64,000 nucleotides of DNA, taken from assembly GCA_037013685.1 (NCBI GenBank), contig CM072891.1:8408501-8472500 (forward strand), given 5' to 3'. The stretch is from Acridotheres tristis. Its lineage: Eukaryota > Chordata > Aves > Passeriformes > Sturnidae. The position numbers were made by a program, and so were the translations under genes. Positions 51,301 through 62,900 of the stretch are shown one piece after another. A model generated the notes under the pieces. The model ran no database searches. It was not told where the DNA came from and worked only from the letters and a program-made list of their open reading frames with translations. How positions within the stretch are numbered: position 1 is the first letter of the stretch; the number at the start of each line of letters is the position of its first letter.

Positions 51301-54300
51301 TTCCCCCTTCAACTGCAGAGTTTGCTCCCTGTTAAAGATTTGTTAGTAGGGTAGAAAAATCTATTTTGCTTTTAAAAAGTGAGACCCAGAGAACAGCATA
51401 GCCTTCCCTGAGTGTTTGAGGTGATACAATGCTCATCATTATTCAGATATTTAAAGATTAGCAGTAGCAATGCCAAAACCCTGATTGAGCATCTGCCAAC
51501 TGCATCCCAACTTCTTATCTGCTTAATTTTTATGCATCTGTATTTCATTTCAATAAATAATATATTTAATTAATTGCTTCAGAGCAGTTAGGTAACAGTT
51601 GCTGCATTTTGTAGCAAAAAGGGAAAACACTCATGAAGAACAACTTGTCTTTTTACTTCTGCTCAGCATTGTTTATAGTAATTTTTTGCCAGACCCAGGA
51701 CGACCTTTTCCACCCTGTTGCATGGAAAGGCTCACTGTGATGTGCCAGTGGTGCTGGGAAGAAGGTGGCTGGGTAGTCCTTTCCTCTCCTGCCTTGCACT
51801 GAAGCACTTGGGATGGGAGGTGGGCAACTCTGTTTCCAGCTCCTCAGTAGGATGACGGACCTTGAGAATATTGTCCAATTCCCAGCTTTGGAAAGTGTGA
51901 ATGTGAGCTCATTTGGGGTTGTGGATTTGGTTTGAAGTGATTTGGGTGCAGTCCTAACCAGCTCTTCACTTGGTCAAGATTTGGGGGGCTGCAAGTTCCC
52001 GTGTGGTAACAGATTAGTGACCCACCATTGTCTGGTATTTTTCTGTCTGGAAGTGCCTTCTATTTCGTGCTCCAGAGGAAAGTGAGCTTCCTCTTCAAGG
52101 ACTCTATTTATAAATCTTCAGTTCAGCATCACATGGAGAAAGAGGTGCTGTTTTCTCATGCCAGGCCAGGCACAGACCACAGACCACAGTGTAATACTAA
52201 GATTCTTATGTGCTGCGTCTAAACTGGATTGAATAACTGTCCTTGAATAGTGTTACGAATTGGAGACTCAACCCAATTGCTGGAAGTTTCTGGAAGACTT
52301 AAGATTTCAGAAGTTTTCTCAATTGTTTTAGAATAAAAAACCCCACAAGGTTCAAGGTAGTTTTGTCCTACATGAGAATAATCAATTGTGGCCAGAACTC
52401 AAAGTGTAGGGCTATTCAAGGTGTAGGAGCTAACCCCCGAAAGAAAACCTGGCAAAATCAAAGCTGTTGAAACTAAACTTACTTCTGGAATTTGTCAATT
52501 CAAGTGGTTTGTGCAGGGTTATTTTGGATGGCAGCAGAGACACAGATTTATCCTGAGCATTGCTGAGGTTCAGTTAAGGTGCCCTGCCTGTGGTGGGACA
52601 GACAAGGGACCGAATGTGCAGGTGTGTGTGGGAGCAGGTGTGCGAGGGGCTCTGCCAGGTCTTGTACAGTGTCCAGCCCTGCTGCTGTGGTAGCACGTCT
52701 GCTCTGCTCCTCATTCGTCACTGTCTGAGCAATCTGGAGACCTGCACAGTTTTACATTCAGTGCAGTGATGCAACAGAAGAGAAAAATCTCTACTGTTTC
52801 CATGGCAGCTTGTGTGTCGGGGCCCTGGCTGGAGCGAGGTAGCAGGATGCTGTCAGTCCCTGCAGTCAGTGACTTCAGTAAACCACATCAAAGGAAAACA
52901 TCTCTACTCCTATGCTCCCCCAAACACCTCTTGCTGTTAGTATATGAGGACTATGGTACATATATTACCAGAAGTGCATCTCTAGATTTCCTTACTTCTT
53001 CATATTTCAACCCATGCTGCTGCTTTGTTCTCATTCAGTCTTCTTTTTGCAGATAGTCATTGCAGAGCACTTCAGGATTATCCATTCAAATCTTGCTGAG
53101 GATGGCATGGTCAGATGCAGTTAGTACTAGGTGACTGGTGACCTGTGAAAAATGGTCTGGGAGGCTCCATCCTGTCACTAGCTGGCAGATACAAACAGCC
53201 CAAATGGTGCCAGCACCAGTGCCTTCCCTTAGCACCACTAACAGTGCTGACCAAAAGGAAACAGGGACTAACTTCTTCCTTTTCCCCCCAAGTGGTGATT
53301 CCTTCAATTCAGATCACACACTGAGAAAAGAGTGTGTAGATCATTCCATCCTACAGGTTTCCTGGCTGAAATAATCTTTGCATTTATGTGTTTTTCTGTG
53401 CATAGATTTGCATAGTTCATAAGTTAGGCAAAAGCCACATGTATTCAATAAATACTGTGTGGCAGAGGTGTTTTTTTTTAAAAAAAGTGTGACTTTCTTC
53501 ACACCTCTGTCACAATTCTGTGGCCACTTGGTTTCCGTTGGAGTTTTATTTAAAAGTCATATTGTCTTTTCACTAGGTATTTATGATCCTTTCCTACTAT
53601 TTTAAAAAGCTTAACACTTCTGTTTATGGAACAAAGTAATTATTTGGTCTATTTTGGAGCTAGCCTTAGAAGGTCTCTAATTAGAGCAGCTGTTCTGTCA
53701 TTGCTGTAAGATCTCTCAAGCTGATTATGTGCATACATGTGGCATCTTTGCCATAAATGTAGAAAGCATAGGGAAAAAATGCACCACTGTTCACAAGACA
53801 CTTCTGTTATGATGCATAGTGGAACAGAGTCCCAAGCATTTGCTACTGTAACTACAGTAGCACAATCAATAAGCAAGAGTTTATTTTTTATTTTATACAG
53901 CTTTCTAACATGCCAAAATAGCTTCCTCTTTTAAGCAATTAGAGCCCATGTCGAAATTGAGCTCATTGGGAGTTGTCTGTCAAAATGTTTTTAATGAAAA
54001 ATTGAGTTTGCATAACACTGACACAGTGATGTCTTTTGCTTCTCACTGTTGACACTGATGGGCTAAAAAGCTTGATTTTTGGGGAGGGAGAAAATTGCAT
54101 TAGTTCAGCTCATTTGGAGAATCTCTGTTTGCTGAATTAATTTGCTATGCTTTGTTTTTCTGCTGAATATTAAACCCTGTTTTCCAACTGTGCATGTAGT
54201 GCCCGAGGGGAATAGCTCCAGCTCTCATTTTCCATGACTACTTTCTCCTGTAACACAGCCCAGGCCTGAGCTGGGGGTGCTGTGCAGAGCTGACTGTAGG

Positions 54301-55008
54301 CTGTGTTAGGAAAGGTCTGATCACAAAACTGCTGCCTGGTACTTTCCAGACTCTGGTGTTGCACCTCAGCAGCTGAGTAAGTGTCACAGCTTTTCCCTAG
54401 GGATTGTTTTGTATAATCCAACTGATGGAGTGAAACCTACCCTTCCCTGTGAGGACTTCTGAGTAGATGTTCACTTTTGTGAAGCACTAGCTGGATTAGC
54501 AGCAGCATGCAATTAATCATGACAAATGCCTTGGTGCTTGTTCTTCACTGGTAGCTTCCCATTCACAATAGAGATATATAAATGCTGAAGCACGTCACTG
54601 GTTTCAAGGTGACATTATTAGCTCTGTTTCACCATCCCAATGAAAATCTGAAGATCACAGTTAACACTCCCTGAAACACACTCAAAATTGAGGGATATAT
54701 GTGGTATACTCTGCCTTTATCTGAAATTTAAAAAGCAGAGAGAATTCCATCAGGAAGATCACAAGTTCCACCCTTGGCCTGACTTCAGCCTTCACTGGAT
54801 GTTGGTCAGGTGGGAAGCAGCCAAATGTCCCTGCCAGCTGGCACATCCGTGCTCTGTTGTCATTTAGTTTTCCTGGGACTGTGAAAGATTGTCAGAGATG
54901 GGGACCATATCTTTCATAGCTGTGTGGCATCTGCTATTTGAGGCATCCCAAGTCCTTGGACATCTTTGAATTAAGTCTCAGCACTGTAGTTCAGTGTTAT
55001 CTCTGTTA

Positions 55009-55095
55009 CACAGGAGGGGAGACTTGGGCAGAAGCAGATGATGCTGATTGCTGAAGGCCACACCACAATTCTCTGGCAGTGCTGCTCTGCCACTT
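55009..55095 (+). repeat. Possible MIR-like fragment, very diverged
   Basis: TTACACAGGAGGGGAGACTT, then a spacer, GAAGGCCACACCACA and CTGGCAGTGCTG, recalls the MIR order 'acagatgaggaaact ... aaggtcacacagc ... gtggcagagctg'. Identity is low. The match may be chance. Confidence 0.25.
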
Positions 55096-57794
55096 TCCTG
55101 TGCTGTCTCAGAGGCAAGGTTGTTCTTTCTCCCTTGAGGGTATCAAAGGGAGCTGTAGAGCCGTTTTTTTCAGCTTTTTCTTCTTGTTTTTTGAGGAGAG
55201 TGAAATTGTGTGGACCAGTGAAGCAAGTTGGCTTCAGGCATCTTGTCAAATTAACTTTCCCTGTCTGTGCATGTGTGGGCTGTGTGGCAGGAGTCAGCAG
55301 GTGCAGAATGCACGGGCACACTGGTAGTGTCAGAGGCACTTATGGGAGTAAGAGTTGGCACTGTGAGAAACAGGCTCTTTTAAACTTGTATTTTAGTGAA
55401 AAGATCAAATGTACTTACAATTATTGTCATCATGCTAGCTGATGACAGAATGATCCCTTTGCTCCATGTACCATCCAGCTCCCCTAAAATGCATGAGAGG
55501 TGTCATTGGCCAGCTCAGAGAGGACCTTTGCCACTACACAGTGCTCTCTCTGACTCTATACATTTCATGTTGGCACTGATGAGTGATATTTGGAGACTCT
55601 CCAGCCACAGGTTAGCTGGTGACAGGAGGCCCCAAGGGAAGGGTAGCTGCTGTGAATAATCAGACAGGCACCTGGTACATACTGAAATATTCAGAAATAG
55701 GCAACAGGAGCTTTCCTGCAGGGTCTGAGGGAATGTGTACGTCTAACTCAGGTGCTAGAATATGAAAAGGGCACTGTTTTCCTACTAACTCACAAAATAA
55801 AATGGCCAAATGGGACCATGAGGGCCTCTGCCATCATTATGTGTCACTCAGCCACAAGTGAGTGTGTTGAGCCAGGGAGTTCCATTAGCTGCTGGTGGTG
55901 TGTAGGTGTGGGGCTGTGGGAGGTGGGAACTAGTAGCTTTTCTTCTCCATGTGTAACTTGCCTTTCCCTCAGCATGTCACCTTCAAGGCCAACCTTGACC
56001 AGTTGTATTATGACTTAATTATTCTAATGCATCAAGAAATGTAATCTTTTGTTCTGTCCTGCCTCAGAAAAAAGACTTCTCACCTTCCAGTGATAGACAT
56101 CTTGGCCCTGACAGAAACTGAACGTCTTCTACTTTGTGCCTTCAGTGCTGATAGTGGAAAAGAAGGTCTAATGAATACTAGCAATATATGCATTAAATTC
56201 CCATCACATTGTGTAGCAGAATACACTGGTAACCTCTTATAAACTACCTGCAATAGTTTGTTTCCACTAATGCGTTCCTGAAGCCAGAAGCCCTTTAAAA
56301 TGCATTGAGAGTGGGAAAATGAGGAATAAAAACACCCTGGATAAATGTAGGGAGCAGACTTGTCAGCAACCAGTCAGGAGGAAAAGCAGATCTAGTTTGT
56401 TAGGCATACATTACAGTGTGCAGCTAACAGTGACAGCAGATACATGAATTCCTCTGGCTTTCTTGGGGAGATACTGACCCAGAATCCACTTGAAGGGAAG
56501 AAGAACAATTCCCTTTACAAAACCAGACTAGATAGAAATAGCAATAACCCCCATCATAGGAAAAAACCAAAAAAGCATTGCTCATTCTTACCTTGACTCT
56601 TGTTGGGCAGAAGTTGGTTCACTGAAGCTTGCCCATTTAGGAGAGATAAATGAGGAATGCTTTTTTGAACCGTTTTCTGCCTCCTGTCCTGATGAAATGA
56701 GCTGTCCAAAGACTCTCATTCCCTGTCTGCAGAGAGGGAAGCCTGAAGGGTATTTAATGACATGCAGAAGATGAAGGGAGAGTCATTAGCACTCGAGTGT
56801 CTAGGTAACTCTCTTAGAAGTTAAGATTAAAAGCTTTAATGAAAGTGACCTTCACACTTCATGTTCCCTCTTTTACTTTTCTCCATGCTTGAAGCTCTAA
56901 TGATCACTTTTTTTCTGCTTTGTTACTGTAGCACTTATTTTGGGAAATATTTCCATAGCTCAGCAGGAATTTGGATGCAGGGTGGTAATATCTGCAAGCA
57001 TTGGGTGGGTGCAAAACAAAGGCTGGTGTAAAGGGTCAGATCTTCTCTTTGTAGGGAACTGAACAAAACCTGGAAACATTGCTAGATACAGGTTTTTAAT
57101 ATTTTAATTAAAACTTGATTGTAACTTTAAGAAAGGATAAAATTATCATCAAATATTTGAGTATGCCATGCTGTTCTCTTCGAGCAGGGCAGAAATTTGC
57201 TGGAGAGCACAAGAAAAGTGTGTTGGGAATGGAAAGAGTATGTACAACCAGGGATTTGCAGTCCTGTGGGCTCTTGGGCAGCAGACTGAAAATTCTGGGC
57301 ATGCTGTAGGAGGATGATGTGTATTTATGTCTGGATGAGATGAGAGCACAGGAGAGAACGGAGGTGTGGCATGTGAGTAGAAAGGAAAGGAGAAAAGAAA
57401 TGTCCAACAATTTGAAATAAGGAGATCAGTAAGTGCCAGTAGTGTAGTCAGGCTAGAAGATGAGTAAAAAGGAGCCTTTTGGAAAGCACTTATCTCTAGG
57501 GTAGCTTTGTTTATTTTTTATTTAAAAATGCAGTTGGTATTTGTAATTGTAACTGAAACTGAAATTAATGCCCCATTTGAGACACCAGTGCCTGCTTGAT
57601 TCAGACTGGGAATAGTTTATGTGAAAACAATATATCTTTATTTTACGATAATTAAAGTTTTATTTTGCTTGAAATTGAACTTTCTTGTAGTGTAAATTAC
57701 ATAAATCATGCTGGTGTTCCTTTAGCTTATAGCGAGCAAAAGAGTAAAAAATTTATTTCCCTGCATTGAAGTGTGAATTGAATGAAGTCTAAGA

Positions 57795-58070
57795 CTCAGA
57801 ATGGAGTCAGGCCTCTGCCAAGCAATAGGATCAGAGGCAATAGGCAGAACCAGGAAGTTCCACCTGAACATGAAGAAAAGTGCTTTGACTGAGCACTGGA
57901 ACAGGTTACCCAGAGAGGTTGTGGAGTCTCTCCCGCTGGAGATATTCAAGAACCTGGATGCAATCCTGTGCCATGTGCTCTAGGATGACCCTGCTTGAGC
58001 AGGGAGGTTGGACCAGATGACCCACAGTGGTCCCTTTTGGCCTGACCCGTTCTGAGATTTTGTGACTCTT
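57795..58070 (+). mobile_element. CR1 LINE 3'-end copy, forward orientation
   Basis: The copy contains GAGCACTGGAACAGGTTACC, CAGAGAGGTTGTGGAGTCTC, GATATTCAAGAACCTGGATG and GGTTGGACCAGATGACCCAC, the ordered landmarks of the CR1 3' region. It ends in a diverged octamer tail (TTCTGAGATTTTGTGACTCT). About 275 bp remain. It lies 1.75 kb upstream of the RGS6 exon in the same orientation as the gene. Three short reading frames over it (both strands) are incidental. Confidence 0.93.
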
Positions 58071-59806
58071 GGTCCATGCTTTGCAGGCATCTGAGCTGCC
58101 CTGTGGTCTGATGTTGGAGTGCTGTAGCCTTGTAGGTCTGGGTTGATAACAAGTGATGCTGTCAGGCTCCTCTCAACAAAATGAAATGCTTTTTGTCCAC
58201 TCTTTAGCAGAGCAGTTACCTCACCAGGTATCACAGATGAACAATTACTTCTCCAGATATCCACAGACTGGAAAAAAAATCCAATGCTTTGATCAGCAAA
58301 CAACTTTGCATAAGGCTCTGCAAAAAGGGAAAAGTGGTATTAATTTTCACAGTGATGCTTTTGTGGGGAAAGTGTCGTTATTCTATCACAAATTAACTGT
58401 CTAAGTACCCAAAACTCATGAAATATATTGTAAATGTCAGGATATTTTCATCTTTGTGATTTTATTCCCACTGAGAATTTGTTCAGGACGTGTTAAATTG
58501 AAGGTAATATATAAACAAGGTGTGAACAGTTCAGTTAAGTGGTAACCTGAGGTTAAAAACACAGCGATCAAATTCAGTGCCTGAAGTTGGCAGGGAGATT
58601 GTCTTACCGCCTCGAGAAGACTTGAAATTTAACTTGTTTTGAAATGTAGGTGTTAAATCTGTGAAAAAAAACCTCACTTGAGTATGTAAATGAAGTGGCT
58701 TCCCAGAGATGAAGAGAGCATGTGGAACTCTTAGGCTGCCTTTAGGAGTGAGAAGGGCCATGCTCCCGTCATGTAACCTCTCTGCTGTGGTTCTGGTTTG
58801 TAGCATCTGTGAGGAGGCAATGTTCAGGTACAATCAGGGCTGTGCTCCCTGCCTGCCTGCCCTCGGCCACCTGTCACCAACAGCGGGGGGGCTGCGCTGA
58901 TGCCTGCTGGAGCTAACAGAGACAACAGCTTTGGGTTTATTTTTGTTGGGCTTCTGAGACCTTATTAGCTTGAAGGGAGTTTTTGGAGATACTGAATTTC
59001 TGCACTGTGCTTATGTTCAGCTTTTTGTTCTCCCTGGCATTGCCTTCAAGTAAATGCATGGCAAGTAGCCTTAAAAGGACAAAAATCCCTTCCCATTTCA
59101 GAGTAAGCCAAGAGGAGGATTAGGCTCCTTCCCCTGGTAATTGGATCCTCTGATTGCCTTGGCTTTGAAGATGATTGTGTATCTTTCTGTATGTGATAGA
59201 TTATGTGTGTGCCTGTGAACTAAAAGGGAGCTTGACTTTGAAAATCCAACGAGTTTTCTTCTATAATCATTTTATTTTTGGTTGTTTACTTTGTGCGCTG
59301 ACCATGGGACATGTAGCATTCTAGCCAACAAAACGAGGCAGGGGTAGTCCTCCTGCAGCTGTTCCATTGTAGACTCTTCTCAAGCCATAGGAGGTTGGTG
59401 ACTGTCTGGAACCCTTTAGAAAATGAAAGCTCTCCCAAGGTTACAGTATTGAGGATTCAAATGAATGTGGGAGCCAAGGGGAAAGTGGACTGGATGTTAA
59501 CCTCCTTAAACTGATTGAAGTACAATCCAGTTCATCTATGGAGCAAATACCACCTTTCTATCACCCCTGGTCAGCAAAAGAAGTACATTTGCAGTTGGAT
59601 TGTCAGTATCCAACCACTGTCTTCAAAGCTAGTCTATGTTGTCTCATGGTTTGTAATCTTAGGGTTTAAATTTCAGCAGGGAGTAGTGTCTCTACCTCCA
59701 CTTTCATGCATTAATACACATGGTATATTTGAAACCCATTCCACCAGGGGGTAAAGGGCTCCAAAGCACTCGTGGTGTATCAGTGTTAAAGCATAAACCA
59801 CAAAAT
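58071..59806. other. Unique intronic DNA just upstream of the RGS6 exon
   Basis: No further repeat or exon was recognised. A short G run lies near 58883-58890. Confidence 0.65.
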
Positions 59807-59825
59807 CTTTCCTTTCTTTTGACAG
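59807..59825 (+). promoter_or_regulatory. 3' splice site (polypyrimidine tract and AG acceptor) of the RGS6 exon
   Basis: A tract of almost only T and C (59807-59820) is followed by GACAG, and the exon starts at the next base. A possible branch-point region lies 25-45 bases upstream in an A-rich stretch (59783-59802), but no single adenosine can be fixed. The TGA overlapping the tract (59820-59822) is in frame with the exon, which supports this exact start. Confidence 0.9.
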
Positions 59826-59925
59826 ATTGAAGACATCGTTACAAGAATGCAAGATGACAAAACAGGTGGAGTTCCCATCCGCACTGTCAAGAGCTTTCTG
59901 TCCAAAATCCCCAGCGTGGTCACCG
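59826..59925 (+). CDS. RGS6: RGS6 internal coding exon (N-terminal/DEP-start region), partial gene
   Basis: This exon encodes 33 complete residues plus the first base of a glycine codon (phase 0 at the start, phase 1 at the end). It begins [15 protein letters not shown] and continues [18 protein letters not shown]. From family knowledge, RGS6 has [15 protein letters not shown] and IPSVVTG here, whereas RGS7 has a one-residue-shorter NGIPIR segment and PSVFSG, so RGS6 is favoured. By human numbering it covers roughly residues 29-61, leading into the DEP domain. RGS6 is an R7-subfamily GTPase-activating protein for Galpha-i/o. It is stabilised by Gbeta5 through its GGL domain and positioned at membranes by R7BP through the DEP/DHEX region. 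The exon is bounded by an AG acceptor and a GT donor; an in-frame TGA at 59820-59822 and a TAA at 59991-59993 show that the frame does not extend. The remaining exons (rest of DEP, GGL, RGS domain) lie outside the window. The reading frame is intact, so it looks functional. Confidence 0.95.
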
Positions 59926-59931
59926 GTAAGA
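59923..59931 (+). promoter_or_regulatory. 5' splice site of the RGS6 exon
   Basis: The sequence CCG|GTAAGA matches the U1-binding consensus at all six intronic positions. It splits a glycine codon after its first base, as expected for the known RGS6/RGS7 protein, in which a glycine follows the PSVVT or PSVFS segment. Confidence 0.92.
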
Positions 59932-62900
59932 ACTGCAGCTGGCAGAGAAGCGAATGTGAGCTGGTACTTACTAGCTCTAAACAAACATACTAAAGCCACA
60001 AAGAAGGAGAAAAAATGCCCCCTTCTCCTCAATTTTTCTACATGTTTTTCTGTTGCAGGCTGAAGTATTGAACAAAGATTCCTTAGTTCACTTTTACTAA
60101 ACAAACATGCATATTTCTTTGGGGTGAGTTATTAAAAAATGTTACATAGTTTTTGTATCAGAATATCACCAGTCAGAGTCATTCCCTATGACAGGGGTAG
60201 GACAATCTTAGGTAAGAGGTCTGGAAAGAAATTTGAAATTGTTTCCTCACTCATACCCAAAAACTCTTACTGGACTTTGATCACAGGCAGAGGAATGTGA
60301 AATACCTTTTATGCATGTGTGCTGCTTTGTTAAAGCTCTGTGTACAAAAGTGTGGATGGTGCAGAAACGGGGAGTCAGAATCATTCCTCTGTGTACTTCC
60401 AGACGGAGTATCTTCCAATGCAACAAAGACCTCTGCCACTGATAGATGATGAGTTTATTCAGGGTGATGTAAATTGCATGGAGGATTTATACTTGGGTTT
60501 TCTGGTACCTGTTTTCACTGATTCGATAGTAGTGTTCCTGAAGGTCCTGGGGAAAATAACCTCTTATCTGATTTGAAAACTCATTCCATGAGCTCAAGTC
60601 TGCAGTGCATAGACTGGAAGATCAACTCAGCTAAAAGAGGTTTCTGATACTCTGGTTAAAATTCATAACATTAAAAAGGTAATTGATCTAGTCATGCATG
60701 TTACTCAGAAGGAAATAGGAGACCTCACAGCATTTTTAAACCATGGTTAGCAGCTCTCTGGCATGATGGAAACTGCTCCCTTGCACTCAGTTCTGGAACA
60801 GCAGCTGCAATTGCATCGTCTTGAAATGGCTGGTTTTCACAATACAGGGAATTGTGAAAAGATGAAGTTAAATAAGAACAAAACCTCTCTCTAAAGCCCA
60901 TAGAAATTCTCATATTTGGTGGGGAACAAGTTCAGTACAATTCCCTTCGGGTGATTTGAAGGCAGCTCCCTTGTGATGCATGGACAGTTCACGAAGCCTC
61001 TGAGTTTGAAAAGTATGGGAAAATAACAGCCCAGTGGAAAGCCCAAAGTTTTCTCCATTTGTTATTTTTTCTTTCAGATGCATAGACCTACCTATTTATA
61101 GACCAAAACCAAAAGAAATGTATGTATATTATCAGTGATTGGTTGTGACAGATTTATGAAGAAGCAAGAGCACCTACATTTAAAGGGAAACTGAGGATAT
61201 TGGATTTGCTCAGTCTGGGGAAGGAAAAGCTGAAGGGGATGAGAAGCTACAAAGGCAGGGTCGGATTCTCTTTTTGGAGTGCTTGTTGAAAGTACCAAAG
61301 ACAATCTACACAAGTTGCAGGGAAAGAAATCCCAACTAGATTTACATATAAGAAGAAAGTTGTTTATGGTCAGAGCAGGTGAGCATGAGCCCAGTGTCCT
61401 GGAGGAGCTGTGGAACCAGTGGTTTGCAGCTGTTCAGAATCCTCTGGGCCCAGCTGAACTGAGCAGTCTGACCTCACCATGCATTTGGCCTTGCTTTGTG
61501 TGAAGGTTGGAGTAGAAAACCTTCAGAGAATCCTTCCAACCTGCATTACTCTCACAGTCAGTGGATACTGAGTTTTAGCACTTGTCTAATTCCACACAAT
61601 GTCATGAACACAGGAGAAGAACTTGTATTTTCAAAAACTTTGTACCTCCTCTTGGGATGAGCTCAATTCTAGACCATGGCGTTCTCGCACACCTTTGATT
61701 CCTACTTGAAAAATGGAACAGCAATGCTGAGATGTGATTTACTTGGTAGGCTCACAGTGACTGTGATTTACAGGGATTTATTTTTGCTTGACACTTCTAT
61801 TGTAATTGCTTCTCACAGGAGAAATATAAAATCTTAAAGGAAAAGAAATATTACGGGAGTGCCTTGGTGCTCCAAACAGGCAGCTCTGTTTATAGTACAG
61901 CAAAGTGGGTGTTTGATTTAAAGTTTGAATACCAGGGAAAGAACTGCTCGTCTCTGTTTTGCTTTCATCTGTCCTGATGCCTTAGGTGTGAATGAGGTAT
62001 TGGGTAACACAAGAAGAAGAAACTCTGGGGAGTTATCAATAATGGTCCTCTCTTGGCAACAGAAATCTGGGAAAAAAGATGAAAAAACATTTTTTGAATG
62101 TATGATGAGTGTGTGCAGGGATGCAGTGCCAAAGACAGATTTCAATCTGCTCTGGAAGTAGATTTGTGTATCTCCTTCTCAGTCTCTTGGCTCGAAGTAG
62201 GTCAGTCAAAGGAGGACACATCACACCATTATCTTCTTGGTTAGGTCTTCACTTTTACCAGCAAGCCATAGAGAATAAAAGGGGGATGGGACCAGTCTCT
62301 ATGGCACCTGTGTGCATGTGTCAGACATTGTCCAATGTTCAGAGTGTGGAATATGGGAAAAAATGCCTGAGGGCAGGTTTTGAGTTGTGCTGTGATCCAT
62401 GCCCAGAATGAGTTTTCAAGCCAATGCACGTAATGGCAGCTGCTGCAATAAATGGAGTTTCATGTTTCTCTTCTAGTGAGAAAAAATTTTCTCAGTAAAA
62501 TATAGATGAATTGTTAATTCTATTTTCCCAGTCATCAGACTCTTGTAGGAACATCTCATTATACTAACCAGCAAAAAAACAGGCTTTCTCATCTTCTTTT
62601 CAATTTTCATGTAATTGCATCTTAAAACTAACTTCATTTTTGGTAGGAGGACCAAACACGTACTTTTTTTTTCTCCCACTGGTTCAGACTTGGTTTTATA
62701 AAACATTGCCAAAACAAGTCAGAAAGAAGTCAGTGCTGCAACAGCACAGCTTTCCAGTACAAAAAAACCTCCTTCACGCTTCCAAGTTTGCCCCACATTC
62801 TCAACCTCATTGCAGATTCTCCTGTTTTGTGCACTGTCTGATCCTTTGTATCAGCATCTTTGCTACCATAATCCAAGGGAGACATGCAGTCTAAAATCTT

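Larger units (their letters stand above)
38518..57794. other. Unique intronic DNA, repeat-poor
   Basis: No gene was recognised. Two doubtful MIR-like relics are listed. The interval 47100-48400 is very AT-rich, and 39780-40470 and 52500-53300 are more GC-rich with several overlapping open frames (40125-40464), which is what higher GC alone produces. Confidence 0.65.
1..59825 (+). other. RGS6: Upstream intron of RGS6 (partial; left end outside the window)
   Basis: No other coding exon could be recognised in this stretch. The expected preceding coding exon ends in an asparagine-methionine-(I/L)-V-Y segment just before the IEDI of the annotated exon; I looked for this on the + strand and did not find it. 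The intron is therefore at least 59.8 kb if RGS6 is intact. It is mostly unique AT-rich DNA with a few CR1 fragments and simple repeats, listed separately. Untranslated or alternative first exons, or nested non-coding RNAs, cannot be excluded from sequence alone. Confidence 0.8.

Noticed and set aside
55038..55442. 134-codon + strand open frame
   Set aside because: It overlaps open frames in two other readings and lacks any motif. The cysteine-rich look comes from TGT/TGC-rich DNA.
59827..60063. 78-codon + strand open frame overlapping the RGS6 exon
   Set aside because: It is in a different frame from the RGS6 reading and runs through the splice donor into intron.
59673..60104. 143-codon minus-strand open frame over the RGS6 exon
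   Set aside because: It is the antisense shadow of the true + strand exon and its flanks. It has no domain match, and the + strand reading has matching splice sites and a known protein.
62320..62345. GACATTGTCCAATG as a possible start of the next RGS6 exon (TDIVQW-like)
   Set aside because: Only the first few bases match. The reading that follows does not continue the DEP domain, and there is no pyrimidine tract with AG directly before it.
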